From: Ipomoea triloba | Lineage: Eukaryota > Streptophyta > Magnoliopsida > Solanales > Convolvulaceae | Length of the DNA: 64,000 nucleotides | Direction: 5' to 3' | Assembly (NCBI RefSeq): GCF_003576645.1 | Contig: NC_044930.1 | Coordinates: forward strand, 19,417,153 to 19,481,152 | In this document: piece after piece, positions 21,420-31,957 of the stretch | Layout: each line of letters starts with the position of its first letter | Position numbering within the stretch: the first letter of the stretch is position 1 | Made by a program: the position numbers and the translations under genes | The notes under the pieces: generated by a model | What the model was told of the DNA's origin: nothing | Seen by the model: only the letters and a program-made list of their open reading frames with translations | Database searches by the model: none

Positions 21420-21728
21420 CTACACGCCGTGGAGTATTGATATTTGATGGGAATATTCGAAACGCATCACTTTCATGAGAACTAACAACATTTGTGCAAT
21501 GGTTAGGGTATATTTCGAATGCGATCGTTGTCTATTGATTTTGAAAATGTTGTAGCGACAACCATGGATTGTGTGTAGAAAATACGAAATTGTATCACCT
21601 TCCACGATGTGTGGAACCTCCTCAAAACTAAAGGATGCAAACATATCCATTTTGTTACTGATAATAAGGATTTGTAAATGCAAACAATCTTTAGAATTTT
21701 TTTCAAGTGATAGTTCGTGCATTATCAT
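21420..21728 (-). CDS. Unrecognised ORF, possible first exon of the left B3-like gene
   Basis: 102 codons on - beginning MIMHELSLEKNSKD. It includes VPHIVEGDTISYFLHTIHG, which has the GD.I.F pattern of a B3 strand. It lies just upstream of the B3-like exon in the same direction. No other domain seen; weakly supported. Confidence 0.25.
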   Translation of the reverse strand: MIMHELSLEKNSKDCLHLQILIISNKMDMFASFSFEEVPHIVEGDTISYFLHTIHGCRYNIFKINRQRSHSKYTLTIAQMLLVLMKVMRFEYSHQISILHGV

Positions 21729-21977
21729 TGTGCATGCATTATATAGGAATCAGACAATGAGCCTAACAGTTAGGCTCGTTCTTTTTTTTTTTTTTTAAAT
21801 ATATTTCGTAGCTTTTTATTTTTTTATTTTTACTTCTGTGTAATTAAATTTAACATGGAAACCCAGCGAGCATTTAAAGCACAAATGAAGTGACAAGTCT
21901 CAGCCTAAACGGGCCTAACAATTAGGCTCATTCTTCTCCTTTTTTTTGGAATTTATTTAAATGCGTACATGAGAACA

Positions 21978-22400
21978 TTATTTTCGACACATTTGCTTAA
22001 ATTCTTCTATTATCGCATCGATTCTTCTAAATTCGCGCGATAACTCATTCTGAACACCTGATAAAATTTCCACTGGTTCTAATGGGCTTGAATTATTTCC
22101 ATCAGCAGTTGAATTTTGTGAAGATGAAGTCGAAGCCGCATTAGCTGCGCCAACAAATGATGCAGATGAATGTTGTTGCCTTTGGTTGAAGGTATTAAAA
22201 GCGGAAATAGCTTCATCTTTAGATGGGAAAGAATTATATAAATTGTCACTAAATCGATGAACTTGTGCTTTTGCGTCCTCCCAATTGTCATATACTCCGG
22301 GACAACGACCAACGAATACAACATAAGTTTTCTTTCCCTATAATGAAAATTGTTGTTAATCAAAAATTAAAAAAATATATATAAATAAAATTATTACCAT
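21978..22400 (-). CDS. RNase H1 hybrid-binding (viroplasmin-like) domain protein with an ATG-only coding exon
   Basis: On -, coding exon 1 is only the ATG (22400-22398), followed by GTAATA. The intron ends ATTATAG at 22338 and exon 2 (22337-21978) gives 119 more residues, 120 in total. Residues 2-50 form an RNase H1 N-terminal hybrid-binding/viroplasmin-type domain: KKTYVVFVGRCPGVYDNWED, AQVHRFSDNLYNSFPSKDEA. The conserved G.CPGVY..W, V..F and SF.S..EA positions are all present. A Ser/Asn-rich linker follows, then a short helical tail (VQNELSREFRRIDAIIEEFK). There is no RNase H catalytic domain. The domain binds RNA:DNA hybrids or double-stranded RNA in its known families. The gene lies between two B3-like genes and is flanked by palindromic boxes. 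Many plant genomes carry such stand-alone domains, often with transposons. The domain call is strong; the gene model rests on one clean splice. Confidence 0.68.
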
Positions 22401-22659
22401 TAATGTAGACCGACTTGCTTGAAACTGGTATAGAATGGATGAACTTGAGAAATGAAAGAGTTTGCTCGGACTGCCAAGTACTAACAGCACTTTTGAAATG
22501 ACAATTCGCAAATATGAGATATAGGACTGTAAACGCGAAAAACTTGAATTGTATATATTCAAAATTCAAAGTATCGGTTACAATGAGTAGTATGTATCAA
22601 ACGAAAAAAGGGGTACAATCTCTGTGTATAAGTCCTCTGATTCTCTACTAAAAGTATGT

Positions 22660-23012
22660 CAATTGGAAGTATGCCTAGTTCAGAATATGTTGAACTGGAA
22701 GTATGCCGATTAGATGTGTACTGAATCCGGAATATGCCGAATTAAGTGTGTGCTGAGTTGGAAGTATGCCAACTGGAAGTATGCCGAGTTGGAAGTATGC
22801 CAACTAGAAGTGTACCGAGTTCAGAGTATGCTGAACTGGAAGTGTACCGAGTTGGAAGTATGCCAACTGTAGGTATGCCAAGTTGGAAGTATGCCAACTG
22901 GAAGTATGCCGAGTTGGAAGTATGCCAACTGGAAGTATGCCGAGTTGGAAGTATGCCAACTGGAAGGATGCCAAGTTGGAGTATGCCAACTGGAAGTGTT
23001 CCTTGGTGCAAA
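22660..23012. repeat. Minisatellite of about 15-16-bp units
   Basis: Alternating units of the type GGAAGTATGCCAACT and GGAAGTATGCCGAGTT, best ordered at 22760-22985, forming a roughly 31-bp higher-order unit. Both strands stay open across it, giving low-complexity ORFs that I do not call genes. Confidence 0.85.
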
Positions 23013-23686
23013 TTAATTGCAGGCGTATCCCTTGGTGCAAATAAATTGCAAGTGTGTTCCAAACAATATTCTGGTGAGATTTCGGCAGAGCTTCGCTATG
23101 CAGATCTTCAGAGCTCCCTTTCCTTGAAAATGAAACCACTATTTATAGTGGTGAGTTGGTAGGAAAAAATCTAACCAACTCTATCCATTTGGATAATTCT
23201 TATATTTAATTGATATTTGAATTAAATATAAGGAATGTATCGGGACACTATCACGTCCAGGTTCATGATTTTATAATTTTTGAACCAATTTATAATATCC
23301 ACATCTTTCCCAAGAATTATATGATCCGCATATATTGTTGATGGGCCAAACCAAGTCAAAGCTCGTCAATTTGAGCGGCCCAATTAATCCAATTAGCCTG
23401 GTCCAACTCAATTATATATTCCTTCAATTGGGGCCGAACAATCTAACATCCAATTACATTTAATTAAGTAATTAAACCAATTAATTATTTATTGGGCCAT
23501 TAAATCATCCCAATTAAATAAATATTAGTCCAATTAACAAAATTAAGTAATTAATTTAATAACCCATTATCCGTCACGGCCCAATAATATTATTTGAATT
23601 TTCAGTGCCAACAAGGACGAGTATATATAGGCTATACTATTATTATTAGTTGAAAAAGTCTATATGAATTGTGTTTTCACAACTCT
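23013..23686. other. Spacer between minisatellite and palindrome array
   Basis: AT-rich, no supported gene. TATTTAATTGATATTTGAATTAAATATA at 23201-23228 is a short palindromic stretch; GGCCCAATTAAT-type words recur at 23370-23590. Confidence 0.35.
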
Positions 23687-24440
23687 GAAGTGACAACACA
23701 CTTAGGTCTAAATGAGCCTAACTGTTAGGCTCATTCACCAATGAGCCTAACAGTTAGGCTCATTCGCCTGCTGGTTTTTTTTTTTTTAATTTCGTTCAAT
23801 AAGGATTAAAGTACATCATGTAAAGAAAAATGGAAGTGACAACACATTAATTAGCCTGAATGAGCCTAATGTTAGGCTCATTCACCAATGAGCCTAACAG
23901 TTAGGCTCATTCGCCTGCTGGTTTTTTTTTTTAATTTCGTTCAATAAGGATTAAAGTACATCATGTAAAGAAAAATAGAAGTGACAACACACTTAGGAGG
24001 CCTGAATGAGCCTAATTGTTAGGCTCATTCACCAATGAGCCTAACTGTTAGGCTCATTTGCCTACTGGTCAGTTTTTTTTTTTAAATTTCGTTCAATAAG
24101 GATTAAAGTACATCATGTAAAGAAAAATGGAAGTGACAACACACTTAGGAGGCCTGAATGAGCCTAACTGTTAGGCTCATTCGCTTACTGGTCTTTTTTT
24201 TTTTTAATTTCGTTCAATAAGGATTAAAGTACATCATGTAAAGAAAAATGGAAGTGACAACACACTAATTAGCCTGAATGAGCCTCCAATGAGCCTAACA
24301 GTTAGGCTCATTTGCCTGCTGGTTTTTTTTTTTTATAATTTCGTTCAATAAGGATTAAAGTACATCATGTAAAGAAAAATAGAAGTTACAACACACTTAG
24401 GAGGCTTGAATGAGCCTAACTGTTAGGCTTATTCAGTTAT
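23687..24440. repeat. Tandem array of a palindrome-bearing unit of about 120-160 bp
   Basis: Six units start GAAGTGACAACACAC (near 23689, 23831, 23970, 24128, 24248 and 24378). Each holds one or two near-palindromes AATGAGCCTAACTGTTAGGC plus TCATT, then a T tract, ATTTCGTTCAATAAGG and AAAGTACATCATGTAAAG. Units differ by a few bases and by having one or two palindromes. No coding potential. The array lies between the minisatellite and the right-pointing B3-like gene. Confidence 0.88.
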
Positions 24441-24516
24441 GCTCATCCCTATTTAAATTGCACGAATAGTCAAGTTATCATTTCAAGAACTTATTGATTC
24501 TGTAACGTGAACACTC

Positions 24517-25870
24517 ATGGATATATTTGTAGAGTTCTCGAAGGTCTCATGCCTCAACCGACAACGTTATAACCACACCAAACGTTATTTCGCACACACA
24601 ATAAATGGAAGGAAGTTATTGTATGCAGTTGTAGAGCATACATCGCGAGATAAATATATTTGTTTTGCACCTCCATCATGTGTAAAATATATGAATATGT
24701 TAGGACTAAATGATAACTTACAACTTACAAATACTTCTTCCATCACGTGAGTCATTTTATATTTTCTCATTTTTAGTTTTCGTATTATTTTAAATTTAAT
24801 TTATAACTATTATTTTGTATGATGTAGCTTGCAATGATCAAAAACATTTGTCGGACGTTTCTAGATCTACTATTGCATGGTTTTCTGTTACAATTATATC
24901 GCGTGTGACAATGATAACTTTGTTCATTTTACGTCAATCTTTAGGAAATTAATAATGCTACCGAGTTTCTAACTTTATATATTTTAGAAAATTCCACAAT
25001 ACATGTATCGACATCTAATGCAGCACTTGACAACAACTACCGTTTTAAAACATGGTCAGTGGTTCGCAATAGAAGTTTCTGTTGAAAACATGCACTTTAC
25101 AACTGGAATTGCTAAATTCATTAGGGCGAATGAGTTAAGCCGTGCAGACAGGGTGGTTTTTCGACATACGGCAACTTCAAAACGTATCCCTACCGTCGTA
25201 TTACAAACCAGCTTCCTGCTCGCCCTTACCCACATCAGACAGGTAACTACAAACTTTAATGTGTCGCCTCTTTGTAACAAATTTTTTTTACATACTATTT
25301 GAACAATGAATTACTCTTTTTTATGCATTAGACCGAATTCGTGTTAAGGCGAAGTCTGCTCTACCCCCAGCATATTCACTTGATGTGCAAAGATGTCGTT
25401 AATTCTATACTGATTTCTCAAGACCTCTTGCGGTGAGGAACAAATTCTATACTGATTTCTCAAGACCTCTTGCGGTGAGGAACAATATTCAATCATAATT
25501 CTCAAGACCTCTTGCGGTGAGGAACAATATTCAATCATAATATTTTACCTCATCATCTATCATCTAAGTATTATTTACTTAATATTTTACCTCATCATCT
25601 ATCATCTAAGTATTATTTACTTATTAATTTCCTTATTACGTTTCTGTAGAGGGATAAATTGGCTTCATTCCTTAGGGATTCAGATGCGTTCTCTGGTCAG
25701 ACGCTTAAACTACTAGTTGGATCTCGAAACATGGAGGTTTACTTTGACACAACTTTTTTCGTAGAAAAGTGGGAGGAAATAACAACGCATTTTAAAATTG
25801 AAACAACAGATGATGTTGTTTTATTCACAATGGAAGACAATGTTGTACTGCTCATGGTTATTGGTCAAGT
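24517..25870 (+). CDS. B3-domain-like protein, right-pointing, probably disrupted
   Basis: Exon 1 starts at 24517 (MDIFVEFSKVSCLNRQRYNH) and runs to a CACGTGAGT donor near 24748. An exon from about 24989 to 25242 encodes KIPQYMYRHLMQHLTTTTV, KHGQWFAIEVSVENMHFTT and ANELSRADRVVFRHT, a B3-like fold with the conserved Trp and an L..aDRVVF strand. The next exon starts at 25332 (TEFVLRRSLLYPQHIHLMC) and reaches a GTGAGG donor at 25433. The last part (25650-25870) encodes SGQTLKLLVGSRNMEVYFD and ETTDDVVLFTMEDN, a second B3-like domain, then runs into the LTR. The phases of the last two exons do not match and the exon-3 junction is tandemly repeated, so it is either mis-assembled or a pseudogene. 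Confidence 0.42.
25405..25535. repeat. Tandem triplication around an exon/donor junction
   Basis: TTCTCAAGACCTCTTGCGG followed by TGAGGAACAA occurs three times about 48 bp apart. A second short duplication of TTTTACCTCATCATCTATC follows at 25541-25620. Close to the large identical duplication, so an assembly origin is possible. Confidence 0.8.
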
Positions 25871-27157
25871 GTTCGGGACTTTACTTGATTGGATCATGCA
25901 TAGGATTCGAGTGTGGTGAATGGTGGAATTGTGAGTGAGAGTAGTTCATTTGGTTGGTTTGAGTGCAAGAGAGAGTAGTAAAATAAAAGGGATTTTGTAA
26001 ATATGTAAAAGGGGTAGGGATTGGATAGTGTTCATGGATATTGCATAGTGGAGTGTCTAAGGTCATGGATAGGGGTTGCTAGGATATTGGCTATTCAAGA
26101 GTGTGTTGTCTTAGTCCTTTTCCACCTTTGTGTACTAAGGCTACTTTGACTTAGGAGTGCCTTCAAGCATCCAAAGTTCTAAGAGGAATTTTATCAAACA
26201 CTTAAGCTACACACTATCCTACTATTCTTAAGAAGTCCATAGGAACTATGATTGTGTCAAGCTTCAAATCCTAACTCTAATCAAAGACATGAAAGAGTCA
26301 AGAGCTCAATCTCTCATCTAGATTGGCCAAATCCAAACAAGATCTCATCAAAACAACAATCAATAGACAAGAATAGGTAATCCATCAACACAAACACATA
26401 GATCCAAGATATAGAGATAAGATCATCACACTAGCAATATTCAATCACACAATCCAAATCCCTAGACTAAACTAGCTACTCATAATATGAAACTCAAGCA
26501 AAAGCTAATTTAATCCAAGAACAAGATAGATAAAATTATAGAAATGAAATAGAAATCACCTAGAGAGAAGAAGATCTTCAATCCAAGCTTGTTGTCTTGC
26601 TACAATAGAGATTGATCTAATCTAAAAACTAAGAAAAATGGAGAAAGTTCTCCAAAGGAAAAACTAAGGAAGGGAAAACTAATTTTCTGGGAACCTCCTC
26701 TGAAAATTCATCAAAGGGATTTAAATAGTCTCCGAAATGACAACCCTAGTCGAAATTCGCGCATCACCGCCTCCACGCCATCCACACGCGTGTGAGCGTG
26801 CGTGGGAGGCTACTGGAAAGTTTTCACGCATGCTCACACGCGTGTGACCATCCAGTTGGGTCCTCCGGGGCTCCGTTCTTGCCTGGTTCGCTCTTTAAGC
26901 TCAACTTTTGCTCCTATTTGCTCCCGGGGCTCCTGTTTCACTTCTTTTAAGCTAAAAGTAGCTTTTGTGCATCAGTTAGTGATTTTCAAGCATTTATGAA
27001 CATAATTTACCATGTAAGGATGCTATAGACGCGATAAAACACCCTAAAATGTGCTTGATTTAAGGGTATCTCGGAGTCTTATCACACAACCTATCGCCGC
27101 TCTTGTCACGCATAAGATCCGTGACGATCCGCAGTACAAAGTTAAACACATACAAAG
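25581..27157. repeat. Copy 1 of a 1577-bp identical direct duplication
   Basis: Matches 27162-28738 at a constant offset of 1581 with no difference seen on reading. It holds the last B3-like exon, the probable solo LTR and the first bases of the MULE fragment. It ends at the single N at 27158. Confidence 0.9.
25870..27086 (-). mobile_element. Probable solo LTR, copy 1
   Basis: Read on -, it starts TGTGATAAGACTCCGAGATA or TGATAAGACTCC, has a TATA-like CTATTTAAATCCC, and ends GTAAAGTCCCGAACA. About 1.2 kb, TG..CA ends, no coding potential. The TGATAAG..CTTAAATC start is typical of some plant gypsy LTRs. No matching 5-bp target repeats were found, and the flanks (B3-like left, MULE right) do not belong together. 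Confidence 0.5.
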
Positions 27158-27158
27158 N
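27158..27158. other. Single-N assembly join
   Basis: One N exactly between the two identical 1577-bp copies. Confidence 0.95.
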
Positions 27159-27161
27159 CAT

Positions 27162-28738
27162 AATATTTTACCTCATCATCTATCATCTAAGTATTATTTA
27201 CTTATTAATTTCCTTATTACGTTTCTGTAGAGGGATAAATTGGCTTCATTCCTTAGGGATTCAGATGCGTTCTCTGGTCAGACGCTTAAACTACTAGTTG
27301 GATCTCGAAACATGGAGGTTTACTTTGACACAACTTTTTTCGTAGAAAAGTGGGAGGAAATAACAACGCATTTTAAAATTGAAACAACAGATGATGTTGT
27401 TTTATTCACAATGGAAGACAATGTTGTACTGCTCATGGTTATTGGTCAAGTGTTCGGGACTTTACTTGATTGGATCATGCATAGGATTCGAGTGTGGTGA
27501 ATGGTGGAATTGTGAGTGAGAGTAGTTCATTTGGTTGGTTTGAGTGCAAGAGAGAGTAGTAAAATAAAAGGGATTTTGTAAATATGTAAAAGGGGTAGGG
27601 ATTGGATAGTGTTCATGGATATTGCATAGTGGAGTGTCTAAGGTCATGGATAGGGGTTGCTAGGATATTGGCTATTCAAGAGTGTGTTGTCTTAGTCCTT
27701 TTCCACCTTTGTGTACTAAGGCTACTTTGACTTAGGAGTGCCTTCAAGCATCCAAAGTTCTAAGAGGAATTTTATCAAACACTTAAGCTACACACTATCC
27801 TACTATTCTTAAGAAGTCCATAGGAACTATGATTGTGTCAAGCTTCAAATCCTAACTCTAATCAAAGACATGAAAGAGTCAAGAGCTCAATCTCTCATCT
27901 AGATTGGCCAAATCCAAACAAGATCTCATCAAAACAACAATCAATAGACAAGAATAGGTAATCCATCAACACAAACACATAGATCCAAGATATAGAGATA
28001 AGATCATCACACTAGCAATATTCAATCACACAATCCAAATCCCTAGACTAAACTAGCTACTCATAATATGAAACTCAAGCAAAAGCTAATTTAATCCAAG
28101 AACAAGATAGATAAAATTATAGAAATGAAATAGAAATCACCTAGAGAGAAGAAGATCTTCAATCCAAGCTTGTTGTCTTGCTACAATAGAGATTGATCTA
28201 ATCTAAAAACTAAGAAAAATGGAGAAAGTTCTCCAAAGGAAAAACTAAGGAAGGGAAAACTAATTTTCTGGGAACCTCCTCTGAAAATTCATCAAAGGGA
28301 TTTAAATAGTCTCCGAAATGACAACCCTAGTCGAAATTCGCGCATCACCGCCTCCACGCCATCCACACGCGTGTGAGCGTGCGTGGGAGGCTACTGGAAA
28401 GTTTTCACGCATGCTCACACGCGTGTGACCATCCAGTTGGGTCCTCCGGGGCTCCGTTCTTGCCTGGTTCGCTCTTTAAGCTCAACTTTTGCTCCTATTT
28501 GCTCCCGGGGCTCCTGTTTCACTTCTTTTAAGCTAAAAGTAGCTTTTGTGCATCAGTTAGTGATTTTCAAGCATTTATGAACATAATTTACCATGTAAGG
28601 ATGCTATAGACGCGATAAAACACCCTAAAATGTGCTTGATTTAAGGGTATCTCGGAGTCTTATCACACAACCTATCGCCGCTCTTGTCACGCATAAGATC
28701 CGTGACGATCCGCAGTACAAAGTTAAACACATACAAAG
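27162..28738. repeat. Copy 2 of the 1577-bp direct duplication
   Basis: Includes a second copy of the last B3-like exon (about 27231-27450) and of the solo LTR (27451-28667). It continues without a gap into the MULE fragment. Confidence 0.9.
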
Positions 28739-29054
28739 CGATGTGAAAAATGAGTACGGATTAGACGTGACGTATCGAAAGGCTTGGTACGCTCGTCAAA
28801 AATGCATTGAACAAGAGTACGGCAAATTTGGAGATTCCTACAATGAGCTGCCCCTTTTCTTGCAGTCGGTGCAGGCAACAAACCCAGGCACAGTGTTAGA
28901 AATCAAATACACGAAGTCCAACCAAGGAGCCCCGTACTGCGATTTCTTGTATGCTTTTTGGGCTTTTAAACCCGCGATAGACGAATTCCGATTGTGCTGC
29001 CTGATTATTGCAGTGGATGGAACACATCTATATGGAAATTACAATCATAAATAA
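28640..29054 (+). pseudogene. MULE transposase fragment
   Basis: Open frame reading ITQPIAALVTHKIRDDPQYK, VKNEYGLDVTYRKAWYARQK, SYNELPLFLQSVQATNPGT and LIIAVDGTHLYGNYNHK, then a stop. This is the segment of a Mutator-type transposase from the MuDR/FAR1-like DNA-binding domain to the first catalytic Asp (VDGTHLYG). The catalytic core beyond it is absent. The 5' side is cut by the LTR. Unlike the MULE at 9091, no TIRs were found around it. Confidence 0.75.
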
Positions 29055-29395
29055 TTAGTTTAATTAAATAATTAACAAATCATGAATATATTTGTTAAGT
29101 AGTATAGTTTGGATGTTCAATCTTAATTGCGGTACACACCGATTTGAATTTTTCTTCAAAAATTATTTGCATAAAATTAAAATCCAACTATTTATATTTA
29201 TTAGATATATAAATTGGATTTATTGTTTTATTCATCCCAACGTTTCAATGTTTTTTTTTGAACTAAAATAAAACTAAATTTTTTGCCGTGTGAATTTAAA
29301 AAATCAAGCCAATTGCTAAAGTATTCTACTATTATATAACATATGTATTTGTTTCAGTATTTTCTGGTATTTTGATTTTTTTTTAATAACTATGA
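29055..29395. other. AT-rich spacer
   Basis: No gene or element end recognised downstream of the MULE fragment. Confidence 0.35.
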
Positions 29396-29750
29396 ATGAG
29401 CCTAAGTTGGCCTTCTCCAATAGTTAGAATTTTAGTGTAAATTTTGAGAAGATTTTGTAAGTGTGATTAGGAAAGAGAAGATGAGGTGGAAGAAAAAAAA
29501 ACAAACAAAACAAAACTGACAAAAAAAATTAAAAAATTAAAAAAAAAATAGTATAACGCACTGTGAGGCGCAGATCAATCCTCACAATGGGGCCCACAAT
29601 GTCAGCTAAAATTTCAATATTGCAGGAAAAAAATACATCCTAAAAGTACACATTCCCATTTGTTAAAAGCTCATGCACTTGTTTTTAGATATGTAAAATC
29701 CCATTAAAATTCACAATTGGAGAGGGCCTTAGGCTCATTCACATTCTTGA
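29396..29750. mobile_element. MITE inserted in a palindromic GAGCCTAA box
   Basis: GAATGAGCCTAAG lies at the left, then an inverted-repeat element beginning GGCCTTCTCCAATAG and ending ATTGGAGAGGGCC (about 29412-29727), then TTAGGCTCATTCAC. The box halves are those of the 23.7-24.4 kb array, apparently split by the element. Confidence 0.55.
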
Positions 29751-29799
29751 AAAGTCAATCAAGCCTAAGAGTTAGGCCTCTTTTTCATCCCAATTCCTC

Positions 29800-31900
29800 C
29801 CATTTCCCACGGTCCGTGGTGAGTAATTGACTCCATTTCATCGCCCCTCACCTTTCACCCTTCTCAATTCTCACTCCCCAGTCGTTCGAATTCTCTCCGT
29901 CTCTCCGCCTCCACGACTCTTCTGCCTCTCCGCCTCCGCGACTCTTCTGCTTCTCCGCCTCTGAGGCTCTGACCATCTAAGCTACTTCGTTTCCGCTTCT
30001 CCGCCTCTCTATAGGATCGTGAGGCCGTGAGTCAGTCTCCGTCTCGTCTCTCACGGTCTCACGTTCTCACCCCTCTGAGTCTCAGCTCTCACTGCTAGAC
30101 GCCAAGACCAGACAGGCAGAAACCATCATCCTCAGCTTAGCCACTCGTCTCCACTCTCCAGCTTCGCCTCTCCGAGACTCCGACTCTCTGTGGGTTATTA
30201 AACCAGTCTGTCTTATCTGCCTTTCCGGTAAGTTCCCTCTTAAATCTCTAACATCATATACTCATTGTCTCATTCTCAAACTTATTTGCTCACTCTTTCA
30301 TTATTTCACCTCTATCTTTCTGCCTAGGAAACCCTAGATCTGGGGAGATCTCCTTCGATTGAGTGACTCTCTCAGATTTTCGGCTATGGAGTAACAACCT
30401 AACAGAGTAACAGGTATACCATATACTTCACTGGTTTTTTTTTTTTTTTTCATTTTTTCCAGAAATTAAAGTTTTATGACTTAATAATTTGTTTTTGGAA
30501 TTAAAACTGATTTACTCATTCTCGTCTCTGGATTTCTAGAATTGCAGTTGTAGCATTTTTGTTTTTCATAGTCCATAAGTTCCAGAACAGCTACAAGGTA
30601 AGTATCCTCATCCATACTACATTATTATAAATTTTGAAAATGTGATTATAAGATTGCATGTGAATATATTTTTTAAAGTCTTGATATTTACCAAAAAGAA
30701 TTTTAAATTTTTGAACTGTTATGAATTTATGAATACTTGTTTACTGGTAGTCTAAATTCTTAATGCTTGAGTTGATGTCTTTTATGAATTTCTTGCCCAT
30801 TCTTTTTGTATACTCTGTTATTCTCCAAAGCAATGCTACAGAACTCAAGGTTTTTGTGTAGTACACTTTGTTTCACTCACTTCCAGAGTTCTTGACTTCT
30901 AATCAATAAGTTGAGACTTTACTTAAGATTTTTTGAGAGGTCCAGAGTCATAGACTTTCAGTAGTTTTAGTTCAAATTGAAAAAGGTAAGTATCCTCTAT
31001 CCATGGGATTGCAGAATTATTTTTTACCATTGCTGAATGCTGACCCATGTATTTGTGTTTTATGTCATAGATTTGGCTTTCAAAGACTTTGATCCAAGTA
31101 CTTGAAGATAAGTAAAATGGTTGCAACTTGTTAGAATATATATTTTTTAATTTAATATATCTATTTTTTTTTTCTTTGAGATTATGGTTAAGTGTTTTAT
31201 ACTCCTTATAATTCAATCTTTAATTGTTCACAGTATGTTTTTGAGAATTGTTGTGAAAATGTTAATCTGCCAAAATATGTTTGCAGGAAATGCAGCTAAA
31301 AGTGGTAATTGGTTAATATTTTTCTAATTTTCATTTAACTGTTAACTGTTTTTTTAAATTTAATATTTAATTGCTAATAGATTTTTTATTTGTGCTTAAG
31401 AATGTTTAATTGTTAATTGTGTTAAAATAGTATGTTTTTGATAACTTTGTGAAACTGTGAGGTAATTGGTCAATTTTTTTTTTCCTATTTTCTATTTAAC
31501 TGTTAGCATTTTTTAAAATTCTCATTTATCATATATGTTTGGAGTTTGGCACTTTGCAGAATGCAAATCCTTGAATTATAATGTTTCAAGACATGTTCTT
31601 AGTTTCCTACCTATTTTCAGAGAAGGTAAATATTTATGAATTATGATTCTTATACTATTTTAGATAATGATTAGTTGATTTATTATTTTATTCTAATTTT
31701 TTCTCTCTTTGTTGAAGATGGAGCTAGTGAACAAAGTCTACAAGTTGTGGAATGTAGAATGTGCAATTGTATTGTAAATTTGAAGATTTGGATGAAAAAA
31801 ATTCTTGTGTAGAATTGTATTTAAATTGTAGATTTGTAAGTCCTGTGGATTTTGGACTTTTTGTTAGTATATTGTAGATTTGTAACTCTACTTACAAGTT
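29800..31900 (+). ncRNA. Possible spliced transcript without a long ORF
   Basis: A CT-rich leader (CTCTCCGCCTCC repeats, 29880-30200) ends at CTTTCCG|GTAAGT (30227). It is followed by exon-like blocks with good splice signals: 30328-30413 (CCTAG | ..CAG|GTATAC), about 30540-30597 (..CAAG|GTAAGTATCC), 30887-30985 (..AAAG|GTAAGTATCC), then 31071 onward, ending near 31780 with a TTGTAGATTTGTAA-rich tail. No block carries a conserved frame. It could be a noncoding RNA gene, the 5' part of a decayed gene, or chance. Confidence 0.3.
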
Positions 31901-31957
31901 TACAATTCTTTTAACTATTTAAAGTTGTAAAATTAAAAACGGATTTGAAATTGCAAA

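Noticed and set aside
22746..23162. 138-codon repetitive ORF (and opposite-strand ORFs)
   Set aside because: Produced entirely by the minisatellite.
23711..24440. CRISPR-like spaced repeats
   Set aside because: Eukaryotic context, units are 120-160 bp with conserved interiors, and there are no unique spacers of uniform size.
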